A DNA stretch of 64,000 bases from Akkermansia biwaensis (lineage in GTDB: Bacteria; Verrucomicrobiota; Verrucomicrobiia; Verrucomicrobiales; Akkermansiaceae), in contig NZ_AP025943.1 of NCBI RefSeq assembly GCF_026072915.1, positions 2,976,001 to 3,040,000 of the forward strand. Direction: 5' to 3'. The notes under the pieces are model-generated. The model ran no database searches and had not been told where the DNA came from. It saw only the letters and a program-made list of their open reading frames with translations. Of this stretch, positions 8,826 through 17,915 are shown in pieces; the stretch's first letter is position 1; every line of letters starts with the position of its first letter. A program made the translations under genes and the position numbers.

Positions 8826-9875
8826 ATGGAACAAGAAACCCTGGTTTATCCGCTTGCAGACAATACCGTCCTGCAAGACAAATACACGATCCTGAACGTG
8901 CTGAACGCTGGCGGCTTCGGCATCACCTACCTGGCGCTGGACAATCCGAATTCCCGCTATGTGGTCATCAAGGAATGCATGCCGGACGCCTACGCCTACC
9001 GGGACCTGAATACCGGTTGCGTCCATCCGCGGGACGAACAGACGGCCACCAGCTTCGCCCAGAGCATCGCCAACTCCCAGCAGGAAGCGTCCGTCCTGTC
9101 CCAGCTCAGCCATCCGGGCATCGTGCAGGTGTTTGACATATTCGACGCCAACGGCACCTGCTACTACGTCATGGAAAACATCCAGGGGCAGACCCTGTTC
9201 GACCTCATGACTTCCATGCACGCTTCCGGGCAATCCATGGACCCCGCCCAAGCCATGGACCTTCTTTTCCGGATTCTGGACATCCTGCACTACCTGCATT
9301 CCATGGGCGTGTACCACTGCGACATCAAGCCGGGCAACATCTTCATCCAGCCGGACGGCACTCCCAAGCTGATCGACTTCGGAGCGGTGCGCACCAAAAC
9401 CCTCCAGCACCAGGGCCTGGTCCAGATCACTCCCGGCTACACTCCTCCGGAATTCTACCCGGGGCGCAGGAGTGAAATCGGCCCCTGGTGCGACATATAC
9501 GAACTGGGAGCCACCTTTTACGAACTACTCACGGGCCAGGTTCCCCAGCCCGCCGACCAGCGTTCCGTGGTGGACCGCAACCCCAAGGTGACCAGCTACG
9601 CGATTCTCCGCCAGACGTACCCGATGAATTTCCTCTCCGGGATAGACAAGGCGCTTTCTCCCGACGAACGCAACCGCTTCCATTCCGCCAAGGCATGGCA
9701 TGACTACATCAACGCCATGGGCGCGGCGGGAACCCTGAAAGCGGGGGGAGTGGCCAGAAAAACCCTTCCCAAGGCACGGAAAAAGTCATCCGCCGGAACC
9801 GCCTTCCTGATCATCCTCCTCATTGCGGGGGCGGCTCTCTGGGTCTGCTGGAAACAGGGACTGGTCAATTTTTAA
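8826..9875 (+). CDS. Membrane-anchored Hanks-type Ser/Thr protein kinase
   Basis: The 349-aa kinase has all key motifs: glycine loop NAGGFGITY (residues 27-35), Lys49 in VVIKE, the catalytic loop HCDIKPGN with Asp166, and DFG at 184-186. The APE-like motif appears as PPEFYPG. After the catalytic domain comes a basic linker and one C-terminal membrane helix (about 326-344) with only a few residues beyond it, so there is no external sensor domain. It is cytoplasmic and tethered to the inner membrane; substrates are unknown. A related but truncated N-lobe occurs in the gene at 43649. The next gene follows after 15 bases. Confidence 0.9.
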   Translation: MEQETLVYPLADNTVLQDKYTILNVLNAGGFGITYLALDNPNSRYVVIKECMPDAYAYRDLNTGCVHPRDEQTATSFAQSIANSQQEASVLSQLSHPGIVQVFDIFDANGTCYYVMENIQGQTLFDLMTSMHASGQSMDPAQAMDLLFRILDILHYLHSMGVYHCDIKPGNIFIQPDGTPKLIDFGAVRTKTLQHQGLVQITPGYTPPEFYPGRRSEIGPWCDIYELGATFYELLTGQVPQPADQRSVVDRNPKVTSYAILRQTYPMNFLSGIDKALSPDERNRFHSAKAWHDYINAMGAAGTLKAGGVARKTLPKARKKSSAGTAFLIILLIAGAALWVCWKQGLVNF

Positions 9876-9890
9876 CCGGCATTTCCCTTC

Positions 9891-10487
9891 ATGATCAATC
9901 TGACGGAAGAGCTGGCCCCCCTTGCCGGACCGGGCATGCACCTGCCTGCGGCCACGCTTGACCCCTCCCTTATCCGGGCCGTCATGATTAACGAAGTGGT
10001 TCCGGAACATCCCGAAGACGATTTTTACGGAGCGAACGATCCGCCTTTTTACCTGACCACGGCTCTTCCCCTGTTCCAGAGGGCCGGACTGCCGGCGCAA
10101 TCCATCCGCGACGTGACGGACGCAGGCGTTTACATCACCAATGCGGTGAAAACGCCCAAAAAAGACACGAACGTGCCGGCAGAGGACATCGTCCTGTCCC
10201 TGCCTCTGCTGGAACATGAACTGGACCTGTTTCCCCGCCTGAAAGCCGTCATGCTGATGGGGGACGTGGCCAGAAAGGCCTTCAACCTGATCTGGAAAAA
10301 GAAAACCGGGCGGAATGCCCTGCCCGCCGTTTCCACATACAAATTGCGGAAAACGCCGCTTTACGCGGAAAATATCCGGATTTTCCCCTCCTACATCATG
10401 ACGGGCCGCAACATTCTGATTGAGAAATCAAAAGCGGACATGGCCGCAGAAGACATCCGCACCATGCTTGAAATCATCCGCAGCTAG
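9891..10487 (+). CDS. Uracil-DNA glycosylase superfamily-like protein
   Basis: A 198-aa cytoplasmic protein with the general order of the UDG superfamily. It has an early motif with VMINEVVPEHPEDDFYGAND, a central YITNAVKTPKK that resembles the 'Y.TNAVK' segment of family 4/5 enzymes, and a strand with AVMLMGDVARKAF. A late PS-xx-H type motif is replaced by FPSYIMTGRN, so the usual catalytic histidine is not obvious. No iron-sulphur cysteines are present. The assignment to the fold is reasonable; true glycosylase activity is uncertain. It starts 15 bases after the kinase gene and may share its transcript. Confidence 0.55.
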   Translation: MINLTEELAPLAGPGMHLPAATLDPSLIRAVMINEVVPEHPEDDFYGANDPPFYLTTALPLFQRAGLPAQSIRDVTDAGVYITNAVKTPKKDTNVPAEDIVLSLPLLEHELDLFPRLKAVMLMGDVARKAFNLIWKKKTGRNALPAVSTYKLRKTPLYAENIRIFPSYIMTGRNILIEKSKADMAAEDIRTMLEIIRS

Positions 10488-10665
10488 GGTCCGGCAACCG
10501 AGAAGGGAACGGCTTTTCAAGGATTGTCCTTTCTGCCGGAAGGAGCCTTTCCTGCCGGAATTCCGTTTTTCACGGTTTACCCTCCTTTTTCCGGCGCCTT
10601 TTCTCTTCGGGCACGACTTTTCCTCTATCATGTCGGACGGGAACGCGCATCCCTGGCGCAGCCAC

Positions 10666-10714
10666 AACAAAGAAAGCCGGACCCCGGCCATCATGGCGCA
10701 AAGGTCCGGCTTCC
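10666..10714 (-). terminator. Intrinsic terminator downstream of the phenol-lyase-like gene
   Basis: On the minus strand AAGCCGGACC (10712-10703) pairs with GGTCCGGCTT (10683-10674) across a 19-base loop, followed by TCTTTGTTG. The 10-bp stem is perfect. It lies about 27 bases beyond the stop of the gene. Confidence 0.55.
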
Positions 10715-10738
10715 GAAGTACTTATCAAGTAACTGTGT

Positions 10739-12202
10739 TTACAGGCTGTCTCCGAAGTCCTGGCGGAATTTGGCGGCCAGTTTTTCAGGCCAGTCGCTCT
10801 TGGCGCGGAGCCTGCCCATGAAGAAGCGCAGGACGGGGGGTTCTTCCACGAATTCCAGGCCGCCGATCAACTCCCGGTTGTCGTAGAGCCATTTCATCCG
10901 GTCCGCCGTGTACTTGACCTGGGACAGCGTGAAGACGCGGCGCGGGAAGGCCAGGCGGAGAAGTTCCACGTCCGCCAGAACGTCGTTGCCGTTCTCGTCC
11001 CGGACGCTGGAAAGGGTGCCGCGCTCCATGCCGCGTACGCCGGAGGCGATGAAGAAGGCCGCCGCCAGGGCTCCCGCGGGATAATCCTCCTGCGGAATAT
11101 GGGAAAGGAAGCTGCCCGCGTCAATGTGGGCCCCCAAGCCGCCGGCAGGCGTGACGCAGGGAATGCCCATGTCCACCATCTGGCCGATGAAGTATTCAAT
11201 GAAGGAGGGACTCTGGGAGATCACCGTCAGGTCCGTGGTTTCATACAGGCCCACGGCCATGGCTTCAATTTCACGCACGGAGATGCCGCCGTAAGTCAGG
11301 AAGCCTTCAAACAGGGGAACGAGGTGTTCCATTTTTTTGGCGATGGCGGGATCGTTCGTGCAGATGCCGCCGCCGCGGGACGAGGAAACCTTGCGGGCGG
11401 AGAAGTACACCAGTTCCGCCAGACTGCACATCGTTTTCAGGATTTCCGCGCAGGAACTGTCCTTGAATTCTTCCTCGCGCATCTTGATGAAGTACGCGTT
11501 TTCACCGATCAGGGAGGCGTCCAGCACCATCATGATGCCGTGTTCGTCGCAAATTTTGCGGATTTCCCGCATGTTGGCAATGGAGAAGGGCTGGCCGCCA
11601 ATCAGGTTGGTGGAAGCTTCCATGCGCACGAAGGGAATCTTGTCCGCGCCGTGCCGCGCGATGCAGTCGCGCAGCTTGTCCGGATCCAGGTTGCCCTTGA
11701 ACGGATTGGAGCTGACCGGGTTTACGGCGTCATCAGCCACCAGTTCCTCGATTTTGCCGCCGTTCAGGTCGATATGGGCGTGGGTGGTCGTGAAGTGGTA
11801 ATTCATGGGAACCACGTCGCCGGGCTTCACGAAGGTGCGGGAAATGATGTTTTCGCAGGCGCGCCCCTGGTGGGCGGGCAGAAGGTATTTTTTGCCGAAT
11901 ACGTCTTCCACAGCCTTTTTCAAGCGGTCAAAGCTCTGGGAGCCGGCATAGGCGTCGTCCGCACGGAACATGGCGGCGATCTGGTTGTCGCTCATTGCGT
12001 TGACGCCGGAATCCGTCAGCATGTCCAGATAAACGTCATTCGTGCTGAGCTGGAAGGTGTTGAAACCCGCTTCCCGTGCGGCTTCCAGGCGGCGCTCCAC
12101 GGGAACGAGGTGCAGCTTCTGGACTACGCGGACCTTGTGCAATTCCAGAGGAATCTGCTCTCCATTGTAAAATTTGACAGAGTTGGATGTTTCTGAATTC
12201 AT
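10739..12202 (-). CDS. Beta-eliminating lyase, tyrosine phenol-lyase-like (tryptophanase family)
   Basis: A 487-aa PLP enzyme of the tryptophanase/tyrosine phenol-lyase family, which splits aromatic amino acids to the ring compound, pyruvate and ammonia. The PLP lysine is K271 (SARK). Compared from memory with Citrobacter tyrosine phenol-lyase, the phenol-binding residues are kept: T138 (their T124), R394 (R381, in GMERG) and F460 (F448, in LRFF). Tryptophanases have AVEIG and LRHF at the last two places, so the pocket reads as phenol-lyase. However, R217 of the DATR motif is replaced by L231 (DASL) and the segment after the lysine is unusual (VSSSRGGG). The C-terminus is about 20 residues longer than usual. 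The family is sure; the substrate is not. Confidence 0.9.
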   Translation of the reverse strand: MNSETSNSVKFYNGEQIPLELHKVRVVQKLHLVPVERRLEAAREAGFNTFQLSTNDVYLDMLTDSGVNAMSDNQIAAMFRADDAYAGSQSFDRLKKAVEDVFGKKYLLPAHQGRACENIISRTFVKPGDVVPMNYHFTTTHAHIDLNGGKIEELVADDAVNPVSSNPFKGNLDPDKLRDCIARHGADKIPFVRMEASTNLIGGQPFSIANMREIRKICDEHGIMMVLDASLIGENAYFIKMREEEFKDSSCAEILKTMCSLAELVYFSARKVSSSRGGGICTNDPAIAKKMEHLVPLFEGFLTYGGISVREIEAMAVGLYETTDLTVISQSPSFIEYFIGQMVDMGIPCVTPAGGLGAHIDAGSFLSHIPQEDYPAGALAAAFFIASGVRGMERGTLSSVRDENGNDVLADVELLRLAFPRRVFTLSQVKYTADRMKWLYDNRELIGGLEFVEEPPVLRFFMGRLRAKSDWPEKLAAKFRQDFGDSL

Positions 12203-12617
12203 GAAGCATAAACTTTAGCAAAATTTCTCTTCCGTGCAAATCAAATTCGACTGGAAAGGGTGGAGTCCGGCAGGCTTTGAAGGGCTGGAGGAAATGGTGT
12301 GGGGAACTGCGGAAAATGATGCTGTTCCGGAGGGAATATAGGGGATATAGGGAGGATAAGGGGAATAGGGGGGATGGATTCAATAGTTGGAAGAATTCTT
12401 TCACAGCTCCGGAAAGTGAATTTACCGTCGTCCCGGATTATTTCACGCCGCAATATCGATAAAAACAGTATAAAATCTTAACAATTAAACATTTGAAAAC
12501 ATTCTTCACAAATAATTCTATCCATGGCCACGGTGGACAACGCCTTGGAACAGGCAGCAATGCCGGCGGAGGGAAATCTCTGGTTCCAGACAGGAACGAT
12601 ACCTATTTTTAAAACCT
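12203..12617. other. 415-base gap with a G-rich tract, no gene seen
   Basis: No convincing reading frame is present. The region holds the promoter area of the lyase gene on the minus side, a G-run-rich stretch (12332-12373, listed separately), and an A/T-rich segment (about 12465-12520) just upstream of the M15 peptidase gene that probably contains its promoter. Confidence 0.5.
12332..12373 (+). other. Potential G-quadruplex motif
   Basis: Five runs of at least three G lie at 12332-12334, 12341-12344, 12350-12352, 12360-12363 and 12368-12373, separated by loops of 6, 5, 7 and 4 bases. This meets the usual G3+N1-7 rule on the plus strand. The loops are similar to each other (AATATA, ATATA, AATA), as if the tract arose by slippage of a short unit. 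Confidence 0.5.
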
Positions 12618-13211
12618 ATGAAAGAATTATGGAGATTGATTCAACAGAACGTAGGTGTTGACGCGGACGGAATTCCAGGCCCCAAGACGGCGCAGGCCCT
12701 CATGAAGAAGCTGGATATCCAGCCTCCGGCCCATACGTGGCCCAGCCAGGCGGAGGTGCGTTCAGGGAATTCCATGTTCGGCCGTGCGGGAGACGAAAGG
12801 TCCCTGACGAATATCAGGCTGCCCTATGTGATGCGCATTGCCTGGGAACCGGAGAGAACCGTTTCCACCATGCGCTGCCACAAGATGGTTGCGGAACCCC
12901 TCACCCGCATTTTCCAGGCGGCGTTGGACCATTACGGCATGGAGAAGATCAGGGAAATGGGCCTGGACCTGTACGGCGGCTGCTTCAACGACCGCGCGAT
13001 CATCGGCGGCAAGGCCACGTCCATGCACGCCTGGGGCATTGCCGTAGACATGGACCCGGACAGGAACGGCCTGAACGTCCATTCTCCCCACGCCGTTTTT
13101 TCCCGGCCCGATTATGCCGCATTCTGGGAGATCGTGGAGGCGGAAGGCGCCGTTTCCCTGGGCCGCGCGCGCGATTACGACTGGATGCACTTCCAGTTCG
13201 CTACTCTCTGA
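12618..13211 (+). CDS. M15-family peptidoglycan peptidase (endolysin-like)
   Basis: A 197-aa protein with a short N-terminal peptidoglycan-binding-like helix region (GVDADGIPGPKTAQALMKKL, residues 12-31) and an M15 (D-Ala-D-Ala carboxypeptidase/VanY-type) catalytic domain. Probable zinc ligands are the His in SMHAWGIAVDMD and the Asp of the same motif, with the last His in DWMHFQF. It has no signal peptide or membrane helix, which is typical of phage endolysins and of some L-alanyl-D-glutamate peptidases. No phage genes lie nearby. The last 11 bases overlap the convergent gene on the other strand. Substrate preference (stem peptide bond) cannot be read from sequence. Confidence 0.8.
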   Translation: MKELWRLIQQNVGVDADGIPGPKTAQALMKKLDIQPPAHTWPSQAEVRSGNSMFGRAGDERSLTNIRLPYVMRIAWEPERTVSTMRCHKMVAEPLTRIFQAALDHYGMEKIREMGLDLYGGCFNDRAIIGGKATSMHAWGIAVDMDPDRNGLNVHSPHAVFSRPDYAAFWEIVEAEGAVSLGRARDYDWMHFQFATL

Positions 13212-14223
13212 CCGCAGCGGCTTGATCCGCATTCCATCCTTCCTCCCAGCGGCGGCGGAGCCGGTCCCAGCCCTCCCCTTCCCGGCCATGGCCCAGAAAG
13301 GAGCGTTTTTTGAGTTCCTGAAAGCTTTCGCCGGGGAGGTGGAGGAGTTCTCCGCGGTCATAGGCATCCTGGTCGCACATGCCGTTGAAAAGGGGAGTCC
13401 ATTGCCAGCGGCGCACGCCCAGGTAGTCCTTGAAGGTATCCACCAGTTCCGTCGTGCAGTTGGCCGTTACGGTGTTGTAGTACCGCGGCCGGGAGTGGAA
13501 GCCGTTGATTTTTTCCACAAAGCCCAGAAAGGCCTTTTTCAGGTCGTCCCTGCCGATGTTGATCCGGTACAGGTACATGTCTTCCTTCCTGTAGGTAGTG
13601 CGCAGGGCGAAGAGGTCTTCCTCGTCCGCCAGGATGTAGATGATATTGAATTGCTTGTAGAGCCCCGGCACGGTTCCCTGCTCCACTCCCTCAGGCAGGC
13701 GCGTTTCTGCGGAAAGGGCCAGGTGCTTCCCGTCCTCAAAGCCGAAGGAGAGCATGGTGTGCGCCACAAATTCCATCCCGTCCCAGTGGCTGACGGCAAA
13801 GTCCAGCGTGGAGAGTTTGTCCAGGTCGAAACGGCGCGTGACATAGCGCGCATCAAAGTCCTGCTCCGTGCGGTAGATGAAGCTGCGCACATTTGTCACG
13901 ACCACTTCATTTCCATTGATTTCCACGGAAGGAAGGCGGCTCCAGGAGGGTTGCCATTCCTTGTCGTTCGTGGCCGGGATGCACAGGTAATATACCAGAA
14001 GAAGGAGCAGAATTCCCCAGGAGAACCACCAGGCAGCCGGGTACCGTTTCCGGAAGGCAAAGGCGCAGGCCATTCCAGCCGCGTACAGCCACACCAGCAC
14101 GACGCCGCCCCATACGTTGTAAAATACCACGCCCGCCGCCCAGAAAGCCACGCCGAACCATGCCGCATACATCAGGATGCGGGCGGCTGCCAGTCCGGCA
14201 CGGCGCAGGGAGGACAGGTTCAT
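13201..14223 (-). CDS. DUF4105 (Lnb N-terminal-like) membrane protein
   Basis: The 340-aa product starts at MNLSSLRRAG (14223). The earlier ATG at 14277 would place the start inside the hairpin that terminates pheT. Three N-terminal membrane helices (about residues 12-35, 38-57 and 64-85) are followed by a periplasmic domain with NDKEWQPSW, a segment around RSFIYRTEQDFDARY, and TANCTTELVDT. These match the DUF4105 family, whose members resemble the N-terminal, papain-like part of lacto-N-biosidase-type proteins. The Cys in ANCTTE and the His in VSHWDG could be catalytic. It converges with the M15 gene with an 11-base overlap. Function unknown. Confidence 0.75.
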   Translation of the reverse strand: MNLSSLRRAGLAAARILMYAAWFGVAFWAAGVVFYNVWGGVVLVWLYAAGMACAFAFRKRYPAAWWFSWGILLLLLVYYLCIPATNDKEWQPSWSRLPSVEINGNEVVVTNVRSFIYRTEQDFDARYVTRRFDLDKLSTLDFAVSHWDGMEFVAHTMLSFGFEDGKHLALSAETRLPEGVEQGTVPGLYKQFNIIYILADEEDLFALRTTYRKEDMYLYRINIGRDDLKKAFLGFVEKINGFHSRPRYYNTVTANCTTELVDTFKDYLGVRRWQWTPLFNGMCDQDAYDRGELLHLPGESFQELKKRSFLGHGREGEGWDRLRRRWEEGWNADQAAAVRE

Positions 14224-14235
14224 GGGAGGAAGCAA

Positions 14236-14276
14236 GGAAAAGGCCGCGCGCTCCGGTTTCCGAAACGCGCGGCCCA
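14236..14276 (-). terminator. Intrinsic terminator of pheST
   Basis: On the minus strand GGCCGCGCG (14274-14266) and CGCGCGGCC (14250-14242) form a perfect 9-bp GC stem followed by TTTT. It begins 12 bases after the pheT stop. Confidence 0.75.
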
Positions 14277-14287
14277 CCGGTAAGGAT

Positions 14288-16825
14288 TTATCTGAAGGAA
14301 AGACCTTTCACCTTGTCCGTCAGGGATTTCAACACGCGCTGGTGCGCGGCGTCCACTTCCGCGGCGGTCAGGGTCTTGGCCGGGTCCCGGTACAGGAAGG
14401 TGTAGGCGATGGATTTGCGGTCCGCGGGCAGCTTCTGTCCGGAGGGGTCCGTAAATACGTCAAAGCAGGAGTAGCTGACGAGCAGTTTTTCCCTGGCGGC
14501 TTCAATGGCTTTCACAATGTCCGCGTTCGGCGTGGACAGGGGCAGCTCCATGGCGGCGTCGCGGGAGGAGCCGGGGAACTGCGGCAGGTCGGCGGCTTTG
14601 ACGGGAGCGGTCAGTATTTCCTGCATCTTGCGCAGGTCCAGTTCCGCCACGTATACGGGCTTGTCCAGTCCCAGTTCCCGGCATCGGGACAGGGAGAGCC
14701 GGGCGAAGTAGCCGCAGGCCTTGCCGTCCAGCTGCACGTCCGCACCCAGGGCCGCCTGTTCGCGGGGCCTGGCGGGAGTCAGCGTGAAGGAGTGCCCGGG
14801 GGCCAGAACTTCCATCACGGCCAGCAGGTCTTCAAAGGATGACTGTTCCGGCCTGGGGGCCGCCCAGGAGCGGGGCGACCTGTCCCCCGCGATCAAAATG
14901 CCGAGCGTGTCCGTTTCAATGTCCCTGCCCTTGCCGCCGCCCGTGTTGCGGAATACGCGGCCCAGTTCAAAGAAGCGCAGCACGGAAGCGCCCTGGTTGC
15001 TGTTGCGCACGGCGGCGGCAATCAGGCCGGGCGTGTGCGCCGGGCGCAGGACGGAATGGTCTTCGCTGAGCGGAAGGGCCACGCGGATGATGTCGCCTTC
15101 CTGAAGGGGGCGTACCGGCAGGGCGTCCTTCACCTGGGCGATGGCGCCGTCCGCGGATTCGGAAGCGATGAGCTTGATGGTCTGGGTTTCATAAAACCCC
15201 AGGGCGGCCAGCTTCCGGCGCAGGCCCATCTGGAAGTTGTAGGCCAGGTCCACGGCGGATTCCGCCACGAAGGGGCCCCGGAACCGGGAGGGGATGCCGT
15301 CCAGGCCGAACACGCGCACGATTTCTTCCAGAAGGTCGCAGGCGCGGGTGAGGTCCAGCCGATGCGGAGGAACCAGCCAGTATTCGGATTCCACCTCTTT
15401 TCCGGCGATTTCCGCCACGGGACTCAGCCCCAGGGCCGTCAGGATGCGCGCGCCCTCCTCATGCGGGATGGCGCCGCCGGAAATCTGGTCCAGTTCCGCC
15501 CAGGGCAGGCGGACAAAGCCAAGCTCGTTTTCCACCGTGGCGCCCTTGCCCTGCTTCAGGGAGGCGAATACGGAGGTGGGGCCGTCCGGAGTCCCGCAGA
15601 AGGGAATGGCGGCGTGGGCGGGGTTCGGCGCCGGTTTTCCGGCCACATACGTGGGGGAAGCCGTGCCGCCCGCCAATTCCAGGATAAGCTCCACGGCACG
15701 CACGGAACCACGCAGCGTATTCCACGCGGACGTGCCTCGTTCAAAACGGTAGGAGGAGTCGGAAGACAGGGCCAGCCTGCGCGACGTGGCGCGCACGGCG
15801 GAGGGCTTGAACCAGGCGGATTCCAGAATGATGTCCATGGTGGACTGGGTCACGCCGCTTTCCTCCCCGCCCATCACACCGCCGATGGCAAGCGCCTTGC
15901 CGGACTGGTCCGCCACGACCAGATCCGTACAGTTGAGCGTGTACTCCTGGCCGTCCAGAGCCTTGATGGTTTCCCCTTCATAGGCGGTGCGGGTGACGAT
16001 GCCGCCCTGCACCCTGGCCGCGTCAAACGCATGAAGAGGGGTTCCCTGTTCATGCAGGACGAAGTTGGTGATGTCCACAATGTTGTTGATGGGGCGCAGT
16101 CCGATGGCGACCAGCCGCTCCTTCAGCCATTCCGGGCTTTCCTTCACCTTCACGCCGCTGATTTTCACGGCGGTGTAGTACGGGTTGATTTCCGGCTGGT
16201 CCAGACGGACGAAGTCCCCGGCGGGTTCCAGCTCCACCTGGGCGTCGTCGATCGGGACGGGCTTGTATTCGCGGCCGGAGATGGCGGCCAGTTCAAAGGC
16301 CATGCCGTTGTGGGAGAGCAGGTCCGGACGGTTGGGCGTCACTTCCACTTCCACGATGGTATCCGCTTTCACGACCTGGGAGATGGGCATGCCCACTTCC
16401 AGCTCCTGCGGCAGTATCCAGAGGCCGTGCTCCTTGTCCGGCAGCCCCAGCTCGGAGGCGGAACACAGCATGCCGCGGGATTCCACGCCGCGCAGCTTGC
16501 CCACCTTGATTTCAACGTTGCCCGGAAGAACCGCGCCCGGCAGGGCGCAGGGAACCTTGTCGCCCGCCTTGTAGTTCTGCGCTCCGCACACGATCTGGTG
16601 CAGCGTGCCGTCGCCCACGTCCACCTGGCAGACTTTCAGGCGGTCCGCCTGAGGGTGCTGTTCGGCGGAGGCCACGCGCGCCACTACCACCAGGGGGGAA
16701 TCCACGCCCTGCTGGCGGATGTCTTCCACCTCAATCCCGGCAAAGGTCAGCATGTCCGACATTTCGTCCACGCTCAGACCGGCCAGGTCAATGTACTGGG
16801 AAAGCCAATTAAGGGAAATTTTCAT
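14288..16825 (-). CDS. pheT: Phenylalanyl-tRNA synthetase beta subunit
   Basis: An 845-aa cytoplasmic subunit of the alpha2-beta2 enzyme that charges tRNA-Phe. The N-terminal tRNA-binding/OB domain is visible (ARVASAEQHPQADRLKVCQV, about residues 50-70). It is followed by the B3/B4 editing domain (residues 210-390), the B5 domain, the catalytic-like core, and the C-terminal anticodon-binding ferredoxin-like domain ending in LTDKVKGLSFR. It is a little longer than the common length of about 800 residues, owing to insertions in the middle (around residues 395-445). It starts 18 bases after the end of pheS and shares its promoter. Confidence 0.97.
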   Translation of the reverse strand: MKISLNWLSQYIDLAGLSVDEMSDMLTFAGIEVEDIRQQGVDSPLVVVARVASAEQHPQADRLKVCQVDVGDGTLHQIVCGAQNYKAGDKVPCALPGAVLPGNVEIKVGKLRGVESRGMLCSASELGLPDKEHGLWILPQELEVGMPISQVVKADTIVEVEVTPNRPDLLSHNGMAFELAAISGREYKPVPIDDAQVELEPAGDFVRLDQPEINPYYTAVKISGVKVKESPEWLKERLVAIGLRPINNIVDITNFVLHEQGTPLHAFDAARVQGGIVTRTAYEGETIKALDGQEYTLNCTDLVVADQSGKALAIGGVMGGEESGVTQSTMDIILESAWFKPSAVRATSRRLALSSDSSYRFERGTSAWNTLRGSVRAVELILELAGGTASPTYVAGKPAPNPAHAAIPFCGTPDGPTSVFASLKQGKGATVENELGFVRLPWAELDQISGGAIPHEEGARILTALGLSPVAEIAGKEVESEYWLVPPHRLDLTRACDLLEEIVRVFGLDGIPSRFRGPFVAESAVDLAYNFQMGLRRKLAALGFYETQTIKLIASESADGAIAQVKDALPVRPLQEGDIIRVALPLSEDHSVLRPAHTPGLIAAAVRNSNQGASVLRFFELGRVFRNTGGGKGRDIETDTLGILIAGDRSPRSWAAPRPEQSSFEDLLAVMEVLAPGHSFTLTPARPREQAALGADVQLDGKACGYFARLSLSRCRELGLDKPVYVAELDLRKMQEILTAPVKAADLPQFPGSSRDAAMELPLSTPNADIVKAIEAAREKLLVSYSCFDVFTDPSGQKLPADRKSIAYTFLYRDPAKTLTAAEVDAAHQRVLKSLTDKVKGLSFR

Positions 16826-16843
16826 ATCTGGATAAGGTAAGAT

Positions 16844-17869
16844 TTATTGGAATTGGGCGAGGAAACGCACATCGTTTTCAATCAGGGCGCGGATGTCCCG
16901 GATACCCCAGCGGATCATGGCCAGGCGGTCCAGGCCGATGCCGAAGGCGAACCCGGTCAGCCCCGCATAACAGGCGCGCACGCCGGGCTCCAGCCCGCGT
17001 TCGCGGTCCACGGCTTCAAAGACGTTCGGGTCCACCATGCCGCAGCCCGCGATTTCCACCCAGCGGGGCTCCTGCCCCGCCGCCTTCAGCTTCACGTCGA
17101 TTTCGAAGCTGGGTTCCGTGAACGGGAAGAAATGGGGGCGGAAGCGGACTTCCGTATCGGAACCGAAGAGGGCGCGCAGGAAGTATTCCAGCGTTCCCTT
17201 GAGGTCGCCGACGGAAACGTCCGTGTCCACATACAGCCCTTCAAGCTGGTTGAAGGCGGAAAGGTGCGTGGCGTCGATCTCGTCCCGGCGGTAGGCGGAG
17301 CCGGGAGCAATCACGCGCACGGGGGGAAGCTGCTTTTCCATCGAGCGGATCTGAACGGTGGAGGTATGCGTGCGCAGCAGCTTGCCGGAATCAAAGTAAA
17401 ACGTGTCCTTTTCATTGCGGGCCGGGTGGTCCGCCGGGGTGTTCAGGGCGTCAAAGCAATGGAACTCGTCCTCGATTTCCGGGCCATCCGCCAGCGCGAA
17501 CCCCATGCGGCGCAGAATGCCGATGGCCTCGTCCCGGACGATGGTCAGCGGATGCAGGCCTCCCAGAGGGAGGGAACGCGCAGGCAGGGTCAGATCCACG
17601 CCGGCAACGGCCTCCCTGTCCGCCCGGGCCTGGACTTCCACCAGCTTGGCGTCCAGCGCTTCGGTAATCGCCTTGCGGGCGTCGTTGAGCAGCTGGCCTA
17701 CGGCGGGCTTTTCCTCTCGGGGCACGTCCTTCATGCCCGTCTGGGCCAGGGTCAGTTCCCCTTTTTTGCCGAGGATGGCGACGCGGGCGTCTTCCACGCC
17801 GCGCCTGTCAGACACCTGGGCGATGCGCGCCAGAGCGTCCCGTTGAATGCGTACGATCTCTTCCTTCAT
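16844..17869 (-). CDS. pheS: Phenylalanyl-tRNA synthetase alpha subunit
   Basis: A 341-aa class II aminoacyl-tRNA synthetase catalytic subunit. The N-terminal coiled coil (residues 1-90) is followed by the catalytic domain. Motif 2 is in the region with HTSTVQIRSME and APGSAYRRDEIDATH, and motif 3 is GIGLDRLAMIRWGI near the C-terminus. Length is normal. It is the first gene of a pheS-pheT operon, has a readable promoter 17 bases upstream, and the operon ends with a strong terminator. I see no tRNA-like attenuator or leader peptide in the short 5' region. Confidence 0.97.
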   Translation of the reverse strand: MKEEIVRIQRDALARIAQVSDRRGVEDARVAILGKKGELTLAQTGMKDVPREEKPAVGQLLNDARKAITEALDAKLVEVQARADREAVAGVDLTLPARSLPLGGLHPLTIVRDEAIGILRRMGFALADGPEIEDEFHCFDALNTPADHPARNEKDTFYFDSGKLLRTHTSTVQIRSMEKQLPPVRVIAPGSAYRRDEIDATHLSAFNQLEGLYVDTDVSVGDLKGTLEYFLRALFGSDTEVRFRPHFFPFTEPSFEIDVKLKAAGQEPRWVEIAGCGMVDPNVFEAVDRERGLEPGVRACYAGLTGFAFGIGLDRLAMIRWGIRDIRALIENDVRFLAQFQ

Positions 17870-17886
17870 AAAATTTGACGGGCAAT

Positions 17887-17915
17887 AGATTACCCGTCCC
17901 CTCCGCCAGCGTCAA
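17887..17915 (-). promoter_or_regulatory. Sigma70-like promoter of pheST
   Basis: On the minus strand TTGACG (17915-17910) and TAATCT (17892-17887) are separated by exactly 17 bases. The pheS start lies 17 bases further downstream, which leaves a very short leader. Confidence 0.65.

Noticed and set aside
14224-14277. Upstream start for the DUF4105 gene
   Set aside because: The start at 14277 would sit in the pheT terminator; the start at 14223 begins just before the first membrane helix.
15035-16840. 601-codon frame opposite pheT
   Set aside because: Shadow of a long GC-rich gene; His/Gly/Val-rich composition and no motif.
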